A program made the position numbers and the translations under genes. Of a stretch of DNA of 64,000 nt, positions 43,136-51,766 are shown piece by piece. Under the pieces are notes generated by a model. The model had not been told where the DNA came from. It ran no database searches and saw only the letters and a program-made list of their open reading frames with translations. Source of the DNA: Bacillus sp. MRMR6 (GTDB lineage: Bacteria; Bacillota; Bacilli; Bacillales; Cytobacillaceae); assembly GCF_001940785.1 (NCBI RefSeq), contig NZ_MSLS01000011.1, positions 1-64,000 of the forward strand, given 5' to 3'. How positions within the stretch are numbered: position 1 is the first letter of the stretch; every line of letters begins with the position of its first letter.

Positions 43136-43248
43136 CTTATCCAGAGAGACTGAGGGACTGGCCCGAGGACGTCCAGCAACCATCATTTAAAGAAAGGTGC
43201 TAATTCCTGCAGGGTGTTTCATTCTGAAAGATACGGTTTAAGGATAAA
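43136..43248 (+). ncRNA. SAM-I riboswitch (S-box)
   Basis: The S-box consensus is plain: CTTATCCAGAGAGACTGAGG then GACTGGCCC, CAGCAACC, AAGGTGCTAATTCC and closing AAGGATAA. P1 is formed by CTTATCC with GGATAA. S-adenosylmethionine binding stabilises P1 and lets the following terminator form, shutting off metNIQ when methionine is plentiful. Confidence 0.95.
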
Positions 43249-43277
43249 AACCTCTTTCTAAATGAGAGAGGTTTTTT
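43249..43277 (+). terminator. Riboswitch-controlled terminator
   Basis: CCTCTTTC (43251-43258), short loop, GAGAGAGG (43264-43271), then TTTTTT. It is the expression platform of the SAM riboswitch. Confidence 0.9.
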
Positions 43278-43312
43278 GTATGAATGAGAAGGTCGGAAAG
43301 GAGTTTCATAGC

Positions 43313-44353
43313 ATGTTAATACTTGAAGACGTCCATAAAGTCTATGGAAAAGGCAACGAGAAAAAAGTGGAAGCGTTGAAAGGAATAAGCCTTCAAGTTG
43401 ATAAAGGTGAAATATTTGGTGTGGTCGGTTTTAGCGGTGCTGGAAAAAGTACGCTGATCCGTTGTGTAAACTTATTGGAACGCCCCACCTCAGGAAAAGT
43501 CCTTATAAATGGTATCGATCTTTTATCCCTGACTCCCAAGGAATTACGCAAACAAAGAAAAAAGATTGGGATGATTTTCCAACAATATAATCTATTACAC
43601 TCAAAAACTATTTTCCACAATGTAGCCATGCCTCTTATCTTGGAAGGAAGACCAAAAAATGAGATCAGGCAAAAAGTGGAACAGTTACTTGAATTCGTCG
43701 GCTTGAGGGACAGGATGAACCATTATCCCGAGCAGTTGTCGGGAGGTCAAAAGCAAAGAGTCGGAATTGCAAGGGCATTAGTTACAGACCCTGATATCCT
43801 ATTATGCGATGAAGCGACATCCGCCTTGGACCCTAATACAACTGAGGCTGTTCTAGAGCTATTACGCAAGGTTAGGGCTGAATTCGGCGTTACCATTCTA
43901 ATGATCACCCACGAAATGAACGTGATTCGTGACGTATGCGATAAAGTTGCCGTTATTGAAAATGGGACAATTGCGGAACAGGGGGCTGTCATTGATGTTT
44001 TCACCGAGCCAAAAACAAAGATTGCCAGAAGCTTTGTGCGAACTGTCTTGAACGACAACATACCAAAGTCGATTCAAAAAATAATTATGGAAAGCAGTCA
44101 GACGAGTCTCCATAACATCTATCGGATCATCTTTAAAGGCAGCTCGACCAGTGTGCCATTAATCTCAAATACAGCAAAGAATTTTTCCATTGACTTAAAT
44201 GTGCTTCACGGTATGGTAACCGAGCTTCAAGGTAGTCCATTTGGGAACCTGCTGGTTGAATTTAAAGGTGATCAAGAAGAAATCCAGCGTGCTGTCGACT
44301 ATATAAGAGAACATAACGCTGTCATTAGGGAGGTGACGGAGGATGCCATTTGA
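43313..44353 (+). CDS. metN: Methionine ABC transporter ATPase
   Basis: 346 residues from ATG 43313; the in-frame ATG at 43262 falls inside the riboswitch terminator and is not used. RBS GGAAAGGAG lies 9 bp upstream. Walker A 'GFSGAGKST', signature 'LSGGQKQRVGIARAL', Walker B 'ILLCDEATSALD', and a C-terminal NIL domain (about 265-340) that senses methionine and inhibits uptake. Pairs with MetI and MetQ for D/L-methionine import. Confidence 0.95.
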   Translation: MLILEDVHKVYGKGNEKKVEALKGISLQVDKGEIFGVVGFSGAGKSTLIRCVNLLERPTSGKVLINGIDLLSLTPKELRKQRKKIGMIFQQYNLLHSKTIFHNVAMPLILEGRPKNEIRQKVEQLLEFVGLRDRMNHYPEQLSGGQKQRVGIARALVTDPDILLCDEATSALDPNTTEAVLELLRKVRAEFGVTILMITHEMNVIRDVCDKVAVIENGTIAEQGAVIDVFTEPKTKIARSFVRTVLNDNIPKSIQKIIMESSQTSLHNIYRIIFKGSSTSVPLISNTAKNFSIDLNVLHGMVTELQGSPFGNLLVEFKGDQEEIQRAVDYIREHNAVIREVTEDAI

Positions 44354-45005
44354 TTGGTCATGGTTTTGGCCTGAGTTCTTTGGTTCTATTAATGAGACTC
44401 TTTATATGGTCATAGCCGCTCTTATTATTTCCGTCCTCATTGGCTTACCGATAGGTGTAGTTTTAGTTATCACAAGAGAAAACGGCATACTGCAGAATTC
44501 CATTGTTTTCAATATTCTGAATGTGGTTATTAATATTTTTCGTTCCATTCCATTCATTATCCTGGTTGTGGCCATCATACCTTTCACTCGTTTTATTGTG
44601 GGAACGTCCATTGGTACTACAGCTGCCATCGTGCCGCTGGTCTTATATACGGCCTTTTATATAGGGCGGTTAGTTGAAAACTCACTACTTGAAGTCGATA
44701 AAGGCACAATTGAATTGGCACAGGCAATGGGTGCAACTCCCTGGCAAATCATTTGGAGATTTCTCCTGCCGGAAGCTCTTGGCTCAATCGTATTGTCAAT
44801 GACTATTGCAACTATTGGTTTAATAGGCGCTTCAGCAATGGCAGGAGCAGTTGGCGGCGGAGGTATCGGTGACCTTGCCATTACCTATGGGTATAACCAG
44901 TTCAAAACTGAGGTAATGGTCATAACCGTTATTACACTAGTAATTATGGTTCAACTTGTTCAATCATTGGGGAACCTCATTTCTAAAAAGTTACGAAGAA
45001 AATAG
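44343..45005 (+). CDS. metI: Methionine ABC transporter permease
   Basis: 220 residues, five transmembrane helices, overlapping metN by 11 bp with GGAGGTGACGGAGG before ATG. Characteristic 'NETLYMVIAALIISVLIGLP', 'LRSIPF'-type turn ('FRSIPFIILVV'), the EAA loop 'ELAQAMGATPWQIIWRFLLP' and 'SAMAGAVGGGGIGDLA'. Forms the homodimeric channel of MetNIQ. Confidence 0.95.
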   Translation: MPFDWSWFWPEFFGSINETLYMVIAALIISVLIGLPIGVVLVITRENGILQNSIVFNILNVVINIFRSIPFIILVVAIIPFTRFIVGTSIGTTAAIVPLVLYTAFYIGRLVENSLLEVDKGTIELAQAMGATPWQIIWRFLLPEALGSIVLSMTIATIGLIGASAMAGAVGGGGIGDLAITYGYNQFKTEVMVITVITLVIMVQLVQSLGNLISKKLRRK

Positions 45006-45038
45006 TCTTTTAAAAAACAACATGGAGGAATCATATCA

Positions 45039-45875
45039 ATGAAAAAATTTGCAATTATTTTAGTAGGTTTACTGCTTTTACTAGCAGGATGCAGCTCTCA
45101 ATCCAGCGGTGGCAGCGATGATAAAACAGTCAAAGTAGCAACAACATCCGCTGAAGCCCCAACATGGGAATTAGTTAAAAAGCTTGCGAGTGAAAAGGAC
45201 ATTGATATTGAAATTGTTAAGTTTGATGACTATGTGCAGCCAAACCTTGCCCTTGATACCGAAGAAGTAGATTTAAATGCGTTCCAAACGGTCGTTTATT
45301 TTGATCAATTTAAAGAAGACCGTAATCTAGAGCTTGCTGCAATTGGGACAACCAATATCTGGCCAATGGGGCTCTATTCTAAAAAAGTGGAATCCATCGA
45401 TGACATCAAGGATGGAGACCAAATCATTATTCCAAAAGACCCTACAAATCTAGGAAGAGCTCTTCTATTGCTCCAAAAAGCAGGTTTAATTACATTAAAA
45501 GAAGGCTTTACTGGTGCTGGCGGAGTAGAAAACATTGAAAGTAATCCAAAGAACTTGGATATCGTTCCGGTTGATGCCGGTCAAACAGCACGTGGTCTGG
45601 ATGACGCAGCGGCATCAGTTATCAACTGTGATATGGCCATCAACGCTGGTTTAAACCCTACGAATGATCCAATTTTTAGAGAAGATGCGAGCAATAAAGC
45701 GTACGTTAATATCATCGCTGCTCATGAGAAGAATAAGGACAACAAAACATTCCAAGAAATTGTAGACATTTATCATTCCAAAGAGGTTACAGACTTTATC
45801 CAATCACACTTTAAAGGTGCGGCGGTTCCAGTCATAGAACCAATCTCTTACCTTGATGACTATAAGCAAAACTAA
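45039..45875 (+). CDS. metQ: Methionine-binding lipoprotein
   Basis: 278 residues, lipobox 'LLAGCSS' (Cys about 18), NlpA/MetQ fold. Landmarks are 'VATTSAEAPTWELV', 'FDDYVQPNLALDTEEVDLNA', 'GDQIIIPKDPTNLGRALLLL' and 'SVINCDMAINAGLNP'. Captures methionine outside the membrane for MetI-MetN. RBS GGAGG lies 8 bp before ATG. A strong hairpin follows and separates it from the oxidase gene. Confidence 0.95.
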   Translation: MKKFAIILVGLLLLLAGCSSQSSGGSDDKTVKVATTSAEAPTWELVKKLASEKDIDIEIVKFDDYVQPNLALDTEEVDLNAFQTVVYFDQFKEDRNLELAAIGTTNIWPMGLYSKKVESIDDIKDGDQIIIPKDPTNLGRALLLLQKAGLITLKEGFTGAGGVENIESNPKNLDIVPVDAGQTARGLDDAAASVINCDMAINAGLNPTNDPIFREDASNKAYVNIIAAHEKNKDNKTFQEIVDIYHSKEVTDFIQSHFKGAAVPVIEPISYLDDYKQN

Positions 45876-45882
45876 TTAAGAA

Positions 45883-45910
45883 CTGGCCTGTTTACTTCTA
45901 AACAGGCCAG
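45883..45910 (+). terminator. Hairpin between metQ and the oxidase gene
   Basis: Perfect 11-bp stem CTGGCCTGTTT / AAACAGGCCAG with a 6-nt loop. No U-tract follows, so it may allow read-through into the oxidase gene. Confidence 0.6.
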
Positions 45911-45938
45911 AACTATTATGAAGAGTGGAGCCAATAAA

Positions 45939-47081
45939 ATGACCAGAGAAACCGTTTATGATGTAGCTATCATTGGCGCTGGCACAATGGGAATGGCAGC
46001 CGGCGCTTTTTTAGCACAGCAAAATGTAAAGACCCTATTAATTGATGCCTTTGATCCGCCTCATAATCATGGAAGCCATCACGGAGATACGCGCATGATT
46101 AGGCACGCATATGGTGAAGGCCGGCAGTACGTTACACTGGTGAAACGGGCCCAGCAGTTATGGGAGGAACTAGGAAAGGAAAGCGGCTATAAAGTTTTTG
46201 AAAAAACTGGTGTCCTCGGACTTGGCCCAAGTGATTCTTCCTTTCTTCATGAAACCATTGAGGCTGCTAAAAAATATGAATTGCCTTTACAGGTGTTAAG
46301 TTCCAATGAGGTAAAAGAAAAATGGCCAGGTATTTCAATACCGGATAACTATATAGGCTGCTTTGAGGGGGAATCAGGATTAATCTATAGTGAAAAGGCC
46401 ATACAGGCTTATAAGGAAATCGCAATCAAGAATGGGGCACAGCTAGTCACTAATACACCCGTTCAGCAAATCGGCATGAACAGTAAGGAAGTAGTAAAAA
46501 TTGTAACATCAGACACCATTTTTACGGCTAAAAAGATCATCGTCACAGTAGGGGCATGGGCAGCCAAACTGCTGCCTGATTTAAACCTGCCGATTCAACC
46601 GGTCCGTAAGGTAGTTGGCTGGTTTGAGACACTTGAAGGCCTATATGACTCTAGTCATTTTCCATCTTTTTATGTAGATGATAAGGATAAAATGTTTTAT
46701 GGATTTCCTAGTATAAATGGTGCGGGTCTTAAGGTAGGAAGAACCGATGGCGGACAAGAAATTGATCCAGACCAACACAAACAAAACTTCGGAAAATATG
46801 ATACAGATGAAGGAGATCTTCGTGATTTTCTTAGAGCCTATATGCCTGAAGCAAATGGGACGTTAAAGCAAGGAAAAACTTGTATATATACGCTATCCAG
46901 CGACCATGATTTCATCGTCGATCAGCACCCTGAAAATAACAACGTCATCATTGCCTGCGGTTTTTCCGGACACGGTTTTAAATTTGGAAGTGTAATGGGT
47001 GAAGTACTGAGCCAGATGGCAATAAAAGGACAAAGCGAATATGACATTTCAATATTCTCTCTCAAGAGATTTGGTTTGTGA
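45939..47081 (+). CDS. Sarcosine oxidase / N-methyl amino acid oxidase family (SoxA/SolA)
   Basis: 380 residues from ATG 45939 (GTGGAG 8 bp upstream; a second ATG 21 bp earlier overlaps this RBS). FAD-binding 'VAIIGAGTMGMAAGAFLA', the monomeric sarcosine oxidase motif 'HGSHHGDTRMIRHAYGEG', Cys in 'GKTCIYTLSSDHDF' that covalently binds FAD, and 'ACGFSGHGFKFGSVMGE'. It oxidatively demethylates N-methyl amino acids such as sarcosine or N-methyltryptophan, releasing formaldehyde and H2O2. It lies directly after metNIQ, perhaps co-transcribed by read-through. Exact substrate unknown. Confidence 0.85.
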   Translation: MTRETVYDVAIIGAGTMGMAAGAFLAQQNVKTLLIDAFDPPHNHGSHHGDTRMIRHAYGEGRQYVTLVKRAQQLWEELGKESGYKVFEKTGVLGLGPSDSSFLHETIEAAKKYELPLQVLSSNEVKEKWPGISIPDNYIGCFEGESGLIYSEKAIQAYKEIAIKNGAQLVTNTPVQQIGMNSKEVVKIVTSDTIFTAKKIIVTVGAWAAKLLPDLNLPIQPVRKVVGWFETLEGLYDSSHFPSFYVDDKDKMFYGFPSINGAGLKVGRTDGGQEIDPDQHKQNFGKYDTDEGDLRDFLRAYMPEANGTLKQGKTCIYTLSSDHDFIVDQHPENNNVIIACGFSGHGFKFGSVMGEVLSQMAIKGQSEYDISIFSLKRFGL

Positions 47082-47105
47082 CACACAATGAATAGCAATC
47101 AACAT

Positions 47106-47142
47106 AAAGGGATAACCATTTCCATGGTCATCCCTTTTTATT
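47106..47142 (+). terminator. Terminator of the oxidase gene
   Basis: AAAGGGATAACCA (47106-47118) pairs with TGGTCATCCCTTT (47125-47137) with one mismatch, then TTATTG. Confidence 0.8.
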
Positions 47143-47244
47143 GTTCCTATCTAATCCAAGAAACTAATTAAAATCATCATTCCAAGGATTTTAGCTTTAG
47201 AGTATTACATCTATTAATCCCACCTGTATACACTACAAGTTGTA

Positions 47245-48165
47245 TTATAGATACACAGTACCTATTGTTAAATCAAAAGGACGGCTTCCTACCGTGATTG
47301 TATCAATCACCATATTCGTTCCTGAATTAATAACTGAAACTGTATTTCCATTACCATTTGAGACATATAATCTAGTCCCATCTGGCGTGAAGCTTATTCC
47401 TTCTTGAGGACCATCTCCAACCATGACGGTTTCAATCACCATGTTCGTGGCAGTGCTTATTACAGATACGGAATCATCCGTATTATTGGTAACATAAGCT
47501 CTAGTCCCATCTGGCATGATTGCAATCCCGATAGGAAAATTCCCAACCGTGATCGTATCAATCACCATGTTTGTGGTGGTGTCTATGACTGACACGGTAT
47601 CATCACCACTATTTGTTACATAGGCCAATGTCCCATCTGGTGTAAATGCTATAAATTGTGGTCCAACACCGACCATTATGCTGTCGATTACTACATTCGT
47701 GGCTGTATTAATCACTGATACGGTATTATCACCTGCATTTGCTACATAGGCTAATGTCCCATCTGGTGTAAAAGCTATGCCTTGTGGCCCACTTCCTACC
47801 ATAATTGTACCAATCACCATATTCGTGCTAATATCGATAACTGAAATTGAATTTACATTATTATTAGTTACGTAAACCCTTGTACTACTGGGGTTTATAG
47901 CTACTTCTACAGGACCATCTCCTACCATGATTGTATCAATCACCATATTGCTAGTGGTATCGATCACTGCTACTGAATCATTACCTGCTGTTGAAACATA
48001 TACTCGTGTACCATCAGGTGTAATAGCTATTCCAGTCGGTAGATTACCAATGGGTATCGTATCAATAACCATATTGGTGGAAGTATTGATCACTGAAACG
48101 GTACCATCACCTGCATTTGATACATACGAAAAAGTTTTTTGTCGGCGAATACCCAAACAAATCAT
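47245..48165 (-). CDS. YVTN beta-propeller protein, seven 42-residue repeats
   Basis: About 306 residues, seven repeats of about 42 residues, each following 'VGDGPxGIAFTPDGTxAYVT', then 'NxxDxTVSVIDTxTNMVIDT'. This is the YncE/surface-layer YVTN propeller. DNA repeats (126-bp period) are also well conserved. ATG 48165 directly follows GGAG; a TTG 9 bp later has better spacing. There is no signal peptide, so either the protein is cytoplasmic or its export part has been lost. Role unknown; propellers of this type bind proteins or DNA. Confidence 0.85.
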   Translation of the reverse strand: MICLGIRRQKTFSYVSNAGDGTVSVINTSTNMVIDTIPIGNLPTGIAITPDGTRVYVSTAGNDSVAVIDTTSNMVIDTIMVGDGPVEVAINPSSTRVYVTNNNVNSISVIDISTNMVIGTIMVGSGPQGIAFTPDGTLAYVANAGDNTVSVINTATNVVIDSIMVGVGPQFIAFTPDGTLAYVTNSGDDTVSVIDTTTNMVIDTITVGNFPIGIAIMPDGTRAYVTNNTDDSVSVISTATNMVIETVMVGDGPQEGISFTPDGTRLYVSNGNGNTVSVINSGTNMVIDTITVGSRPFDLTIGTVYL

Positions 48166-48359
48166 CTCCTTTTTCCATCAGCCCTCTTTTTCCATTCATA
48201 GATAGTAGATGGATTAACCCCCTGAAAGCATACCAAATTGTAGTATTACTTAGACTGGGGCATAGCTTAAGTTTTTATAATACTTTATGAAGAAATTGCT
48301 TTATTTGATTGGACTAGCGTTGAATTAACAGATAGTAAGGAATCTTTTTCTTGATAACT

Positions 48360-48379
48360 CCCACAGCTAAAGCAGTGGG
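48360..48379. other. IS200/IS605-end-like palindrome
   Basis: CCCACAGCTAAAGCAGTGGG folds as CCCAC/GTGGG and GCT/AGC around a short loop. The 'CCCACxGCTAAAGCxGTGGG' pattern is typical of IS200/IS605-family element ends. No transposase remains, so this may be a left-over end, consistent with the rearranged sequence to its right. Confidence 0.4.
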
Positions 48380-48414
48380 GGTCTAGGGTACAGTGGATAC
48401 ATAGAAGTATCTAG

Positions 48415-48714
48415 CACACTTCTCTAAGGTACCCTTATCTTTCCTTTCGGAAAGAGTTAGATCGTACTTTTACAAATGAAAGAGTTCCACAGGCTTTTGT
48501 CCAGGTGATAAAATGCTTCTTTCCTGATGCAAAAACGATTGAAGAATTTTGGCATATGGTCAAAATCGTTGCTTTTCGTTTTAAGTGTGATCAAGACTCA
48601 AATGGTATGCTCAGCATAAGCATCCGGGCGTTTAAACAACTGATCCGTAAGCTTAAGTCTACAAATCTGGTTAAACAGCCGATTGCCTTCTTTTATGGAA
48701 TCTTTACAAACAAA
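48415..48714 (+). pseudogene. Fragment of a replication/HTH-type protein
   Basis: 100 codons open without a start (preceded by in-frame TAG), reading 'KELDRTFTNERVPQAFVQVI', 'KCFFPDAKTIEEFWHMVKI' and ending 'KQPIAFFYGIFTNK'. I recognise the pattern (VP..FV..V..FFP.A..I.EFW.M.....K.., then KPIAYFYG...KK) from helix-turn-helix proteins on Bacillus plasmids and islands. It is joined in frame at about 48715 to the middle of an sbtA gene, so it is one half of a recombination joint. Confidence 0.5.
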
Positions 48715-49637
48715 TCTGACTTAAAATTTCCAAAAGGCCTTAGTGAAGCCTTAAGCATTTATTTATTGGTCGCTATTGGATTAAAAGGCGGCATAGAACT
48801 TTCTCATCATGCAGGTAATGAGTTAATACAACCCGTAATCGGAGCTTTATTTTTAGGAACCTTTATTCCGATAATGACCATTTTTGTCTGCCGATTAATC
48901 AAGTTAGATATAAAAAATTCAGTTGCTCTAGGGGCTACTTACGGCTCTGTAAGCATTGTGACCTTTGCAGCTGCCATTTCATTTCTGGAAATGTCCCAGA
49001 TTAAGTTTGAAAGCTTATGACAGCCATCGTGGTTCTTTTAGAAAGTCCATCGATTATTGTTTCGCTGATCTTGCTACATTGGCTTCGGATGAGAAAAAAC
49101 TCATCCAAAGAACTAGGGAATGGATCAACATCCATGAACTTTCGCAGCCTTCTCAATCCGCACATAATCAAGGAAAGCCTGTTTGGTAAAAGTATTTTAC
49201 TTCTAACAGGGAGCTTAGCCATTGGGTATATTGTGGGAGAGAATGGAGTTCCTATTATTAAACCTTTATTTATAGATTTATATCAAAGCGTCTTAGTCAT
49301 TTTTCTACTTGGAATGGGTCTAATGGCAGGTGAAAGACTTTCAGAAGTAAAAAAATTTGGATGGAAGCTAATTGGGTTAGCTATTGTATTCCCTCTCTTT
49401 TTTGGAATGATCGGTATTTTGATTGGCAAATTAGTTGAATTATCGTTAGGAGGTATTTTGCTTATGGGGGTTCTAGCTGCCAGCTCTTCCTATATTGCCG
49501 CTCCTGCCGCAATTAAGTCAGCCATCCCTAATGCGAATCCGTCTATTTATCTAGGATTATCGTTAGGAATAACCTTTCCTTTTAAATTAACCATTGGATT
49601 ACCTTTATATTTTGAAATGGCTAAATTTATTTACTAG
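48715..49637 (+). pseudogene. sbtA-like sodium/bicarbonate symporter, truncated and frameshifted
   Basis: Two consecutive frames match the SbtA family (PF05982 type). Part one (to 49020) holds 'SDLKFPKGLSEALSIYLLVA', 'IGLKGGIELS' and 'GATYGSVSIVTFAAAISFLE'. Part two (49017-49637) continues 'MTAIVVLLESPSIIVSLIL' to 'AASSSYIAAPAAIKSAIPNA' and 'FPFKLTIGLP'. One base is missing at about 49015 (AGCTTATGAC), and about 30 N-terminal residues are replaced by the replication-protein fragment. The protein would take up bicarbonate; as it stands it is broken. Confidence 0.75.
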
Positions 49638-49653
49638 TTAAGGAGGAAGAGAA

Positions 49654-49714
49654 TTGAAGAAAATTATTATACGTAATAAAAGCAAATGAGAAAATGATGG
49701 AACAAATTATCTAG
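49654..49714 (+). pseudogene. Remnant of an sbtB-like PII protein
   Basis: TTG 49654 with AGGAGG 8 bp upstream begins 'MKKIIIRN'. After a one-base shift the sequence continues 'KANEKMMEQII' before a stop. PII-like SbtB proteins start M-K-K-(L/I)-I-I-V-x-K-x and are encoded directly after sbtA, which is where this sits. The remaining domain is gone. Confidence 0.4.
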
Positions 49715-49930
49715 TTTTGCCTTCCCTTTTTGAGATAGAAGACCCACTGATTAGTGAAATCCTAAACTAACGGAAGAGCCATCATTAAATAACAAATGTT
49801 TTATGTGAGCCAAAAATATGCAAGTCTTTATTCATAACTTGATACTTTTGGCTTTTTCCTAAGAATGAAAAAACCTCATTTACTTATGATACGGTACGTA
49901 TTAATCAGCGGTAATCCTTAACGATAGGTA

Positions 49931-50659
49931 TTATGAACGTTCGCCTAATTCTTCCTTCCAGATCTCTCCTAGTTCTTTTATTGCCTTTTTTCCATCCCCT
50001 CTAAAAGATGACCCATGCATAGTAGCTAGGGTTAAGGGATTAAGTTCGGCTAGATTTTGGAGAATCTTTTCGGTTGATGAACTATATGGAATATATTCTG
50101 AAAAAGGACTTTGTTGGTAGTTTCGTAATAAATCCCGACAACGATCGGATAAACTAGATTCTGTCAAAGCCTCAACATCCCCATTTTGATGAAAAAGATC
50201 TGACGTAAACAATGTTTTATCTTTCCCCTCGAATAATAATCCCGCATCCCAACCGTGAGGAACATGAGGAGTTCGGATATGCCTAAATTCTTTTTTTCCT
50301 GTGATTAGTAATTCATTCTCTTGAAGTATACGTGCAGGACGTAAGGCAAAATCATTTACATTGACGAGAGCACCAACCAATCCCGTTACTGCTGTCGCAT
50401 TCGGTGCGATTGTCAACCATTCATTCAACGCACCACATTCATCTGATTCAAAATGACTAAAGCCGATCCAGCGCAGGGTACTTGGGTTGATAATACGAGA
50501 CAGAGCTTCTTTCATTTCTGGAAACATCGCTCTTAACCCCGCATGGTATAAAAGTGGTTCATCATCTTTTACTAAAAAATGATTGAATTGCATACCCACC
50601 TGTTGAGCAAAAATAGAAATCCGATAAATATCCGGTGCTATTTCTTCAATTCGTGCCAA
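49931..50659 (-). CDS. Diiron oxygen-binding (ODP) MBL-fold protein
   Basis: About 242 residues from TTG 50659; GGGG lies 8 bp upstream, and the ATG three codons earlier directly abuts the RBS. Metallo-beta-lactamase fold of the flavodiiron/ODP type: 'IGFSHFESDECGALNEW' gives H-x-E-x-D-E, then 'HVPHGWDAGLLFEGKDKTLF' and 'TSDLFH', and a late His in 'LATMHGSSFRGDG'. No flavodoxin domain follows, so it lacks its usual electron donor. ODP proteins act in oxygen or NO sensing (for example in chemotaxis) or reduction. Monocistronic. Confidence 0.82.
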   Translation of the reverse strand: MARIEEIAPDIYRISIFAQQVGMQFNHFLVKDDEPLLYHAGLRAMFPEMKEALSRIINPSTLRWIGFSHFESDECGALNEWLTIAPNATAVTGLVGALVNVNDFALRPARILQENELLITGKKEFRHIRTPHVPHGWDAGLLFEGKDKTLFTSDLFHQNGDVEALTESSLSDRCRDLLRNYQQSPFSEYIPYSSSTEKILQNLAELNPLTLATMHGSSFRGDGKKAIKELGEIWKEELGERS

Positions 50660-51005
50660 ATACAACATCCCCTTAACTAGTTTTTAGTTGAATAACTAAT
50701 CAACATTAAAATAATATTCGGGAAATGCTTAAACTAATACATTTTATCTAAGCCTTTAGTCCTCACTATGATACGGTTCACCGCACCTCACATACCGGCA
50801 AGCTCCAATGCGATTTCCATCATATTCGTGAAGGCGACTTGTCATTCTTCCGGTGTCGTTTGGATCCTGCTTTTTGAAATAAATTGTTTCCCTTGCGTCC
50901 AATTTTAATAAAAGGGCTTTAGCAGAAAATTCATGTAAAATGGACGTATAGTAGCATGATGGTTATAATTTTCTAGCTAGACAGTCCGGATGAATAGGAG
51001 GAATT
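50660..51005. other. Intergenic region with a minus-strand ORF remnant
   Basis: 346 bp. From about 50940 to 50757 the minus strand is open for some 60 codons without a start ('RETIYFKKQDPNDTGRMTSR', then 'LHEYDGNRIGACRYVRCGE'). It may be a remnant, but I cannot name it. The motif ATGATACGGTTCACC here also occurs at 29117, and ATGATACGGT near 49887 and 55696, mostly as halves of terminator-like hairpins. The antitoxin promoter must lie within 50930-50995. Confidence 0.3.
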
Positions 51006-51260
51006 ATGATGAGTATGCAATGGCAAATTCAAGAAGCAAAAAATCGACTGAGTCACTTAGTTAAAAAAGCAACGGATGAAGGGCCACAAATTATTAGTGT
51101 ACGGGGAAAGCCTGCTGCTGTTGTCTTGTCAGTAGATGGATATCAGCGGTTGACCAAACCCAAAACCCGGCTGACGAATTTCTTTAAGGAATCTCCAATA
51201 CAAAATATTGAACTTGATTTAGAAAGAAGTGCTGATCGAGTAAGAGAGGTTGAATTATGA
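51006..51260 (+). CDS. Phd/YefM-family antitoxin
   Basis: 84 residues. N-terminal DNA-binding YefM/Phd fold 'WQIQEAKNRLSHLVKKATDE' and 'GPQIISVRGKPAAVVLSVDG', with a C-terminal toxin-binding tail rich in Asp/Glu/Arg. It should repress its own operon and neutralise the PIN toxin, whose ATG overlaps its stop (ATGA). RBS TAGGAGGA lies 5 bp before ATG. The antitoxin is intact although the toxin is not. Confidence 0.88.
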   Translation: MMSMQWQIQEAKNRLSHLVKKATDEGPQIISVRGKPAAVVLSVDGYQRLTKPKTRLTNFFKESPIQNIELDLERSADRVREVEL

Positions 51261-51694
51261 GATATCTTTTAGACACCAATGTCATTTCAGAGCTCGTAAA
51301 AAAGGATCCTCATCCGGGCGTATTACACTGGATTGATGACCGTGATGAAGCCTCTTTGTTTTTGAGCGTGATTACATTTGGTGAGTTTCAGAAAGGCATT
51401 AGTAAATTAAGCGATAAAGCTCGGGCTGAACGGATAAAAAAATGGGTAGATCAGGATTGAAGAACTGGTTTTAAGGAACGTATTTTGCCTATAGATTTGG
51501 ATGTTATTTTCACATGGGGGAGAGTCCAAGGGATTTCAGAAAAGAGCGGAATAAAACTTCCTGTAATGGATAGTTTGATAGCAGCAACGGCAATAGCTCA
51601 TAATCTAACAGTTGTCACACGAAAGGTAAATGATATCGAGCGTTGTCACGCTCCTGTTTTTAACCCATGGGATGAGGCCTATCGTGATTTATAA
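51257..51694 (+). pseudogene. VapC/FitB-type PIN toxin with an internal stop codon
   Basis: The 145-codon frame reads as one PIN-domain protein but is broken by TGA at 51458-51460 after 'KWVDQD'. The first half has the catalytic 'LLDTNVISEL' (Asp6) and 'SVITFGEFQKG' (Glu). The second half, in the same frame, has 'GFKERILPIDLDVIFTWG', 'PVMDSLIAATAIAHNLTVVT' with the other acidic residues. A single base change (for example TTA or TGG to TGA) would explain it. The PIN RNase site needs both halves, so the toxin is probably inactive. Confidence 0.85.
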
Positions 51695-51766
51695 TACCAA
51701 CTATATTACAAAGTTTATTCTAAAGAGGTGGACCAAAGCCTTACATAGCAGCCGATTCAGCATATC

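Noticed and set aside
48505-49020. A genuine 171-residue fusion protein
   Set aside because: The first 70 residues and the rest belong to unrelated families, the start GTG lies inside the first family's conserved part, and the sbtA half is frameshifted at its end.
51458-51460. TGA as selenocysteine or recoded codon in the PIN toxin
   Set aside because: PIN toxins are not selenoproteins, no downstream SECIS-like hairpin is obvious, and the position is not an active-site Cys; a nonsense mutation is simpler.
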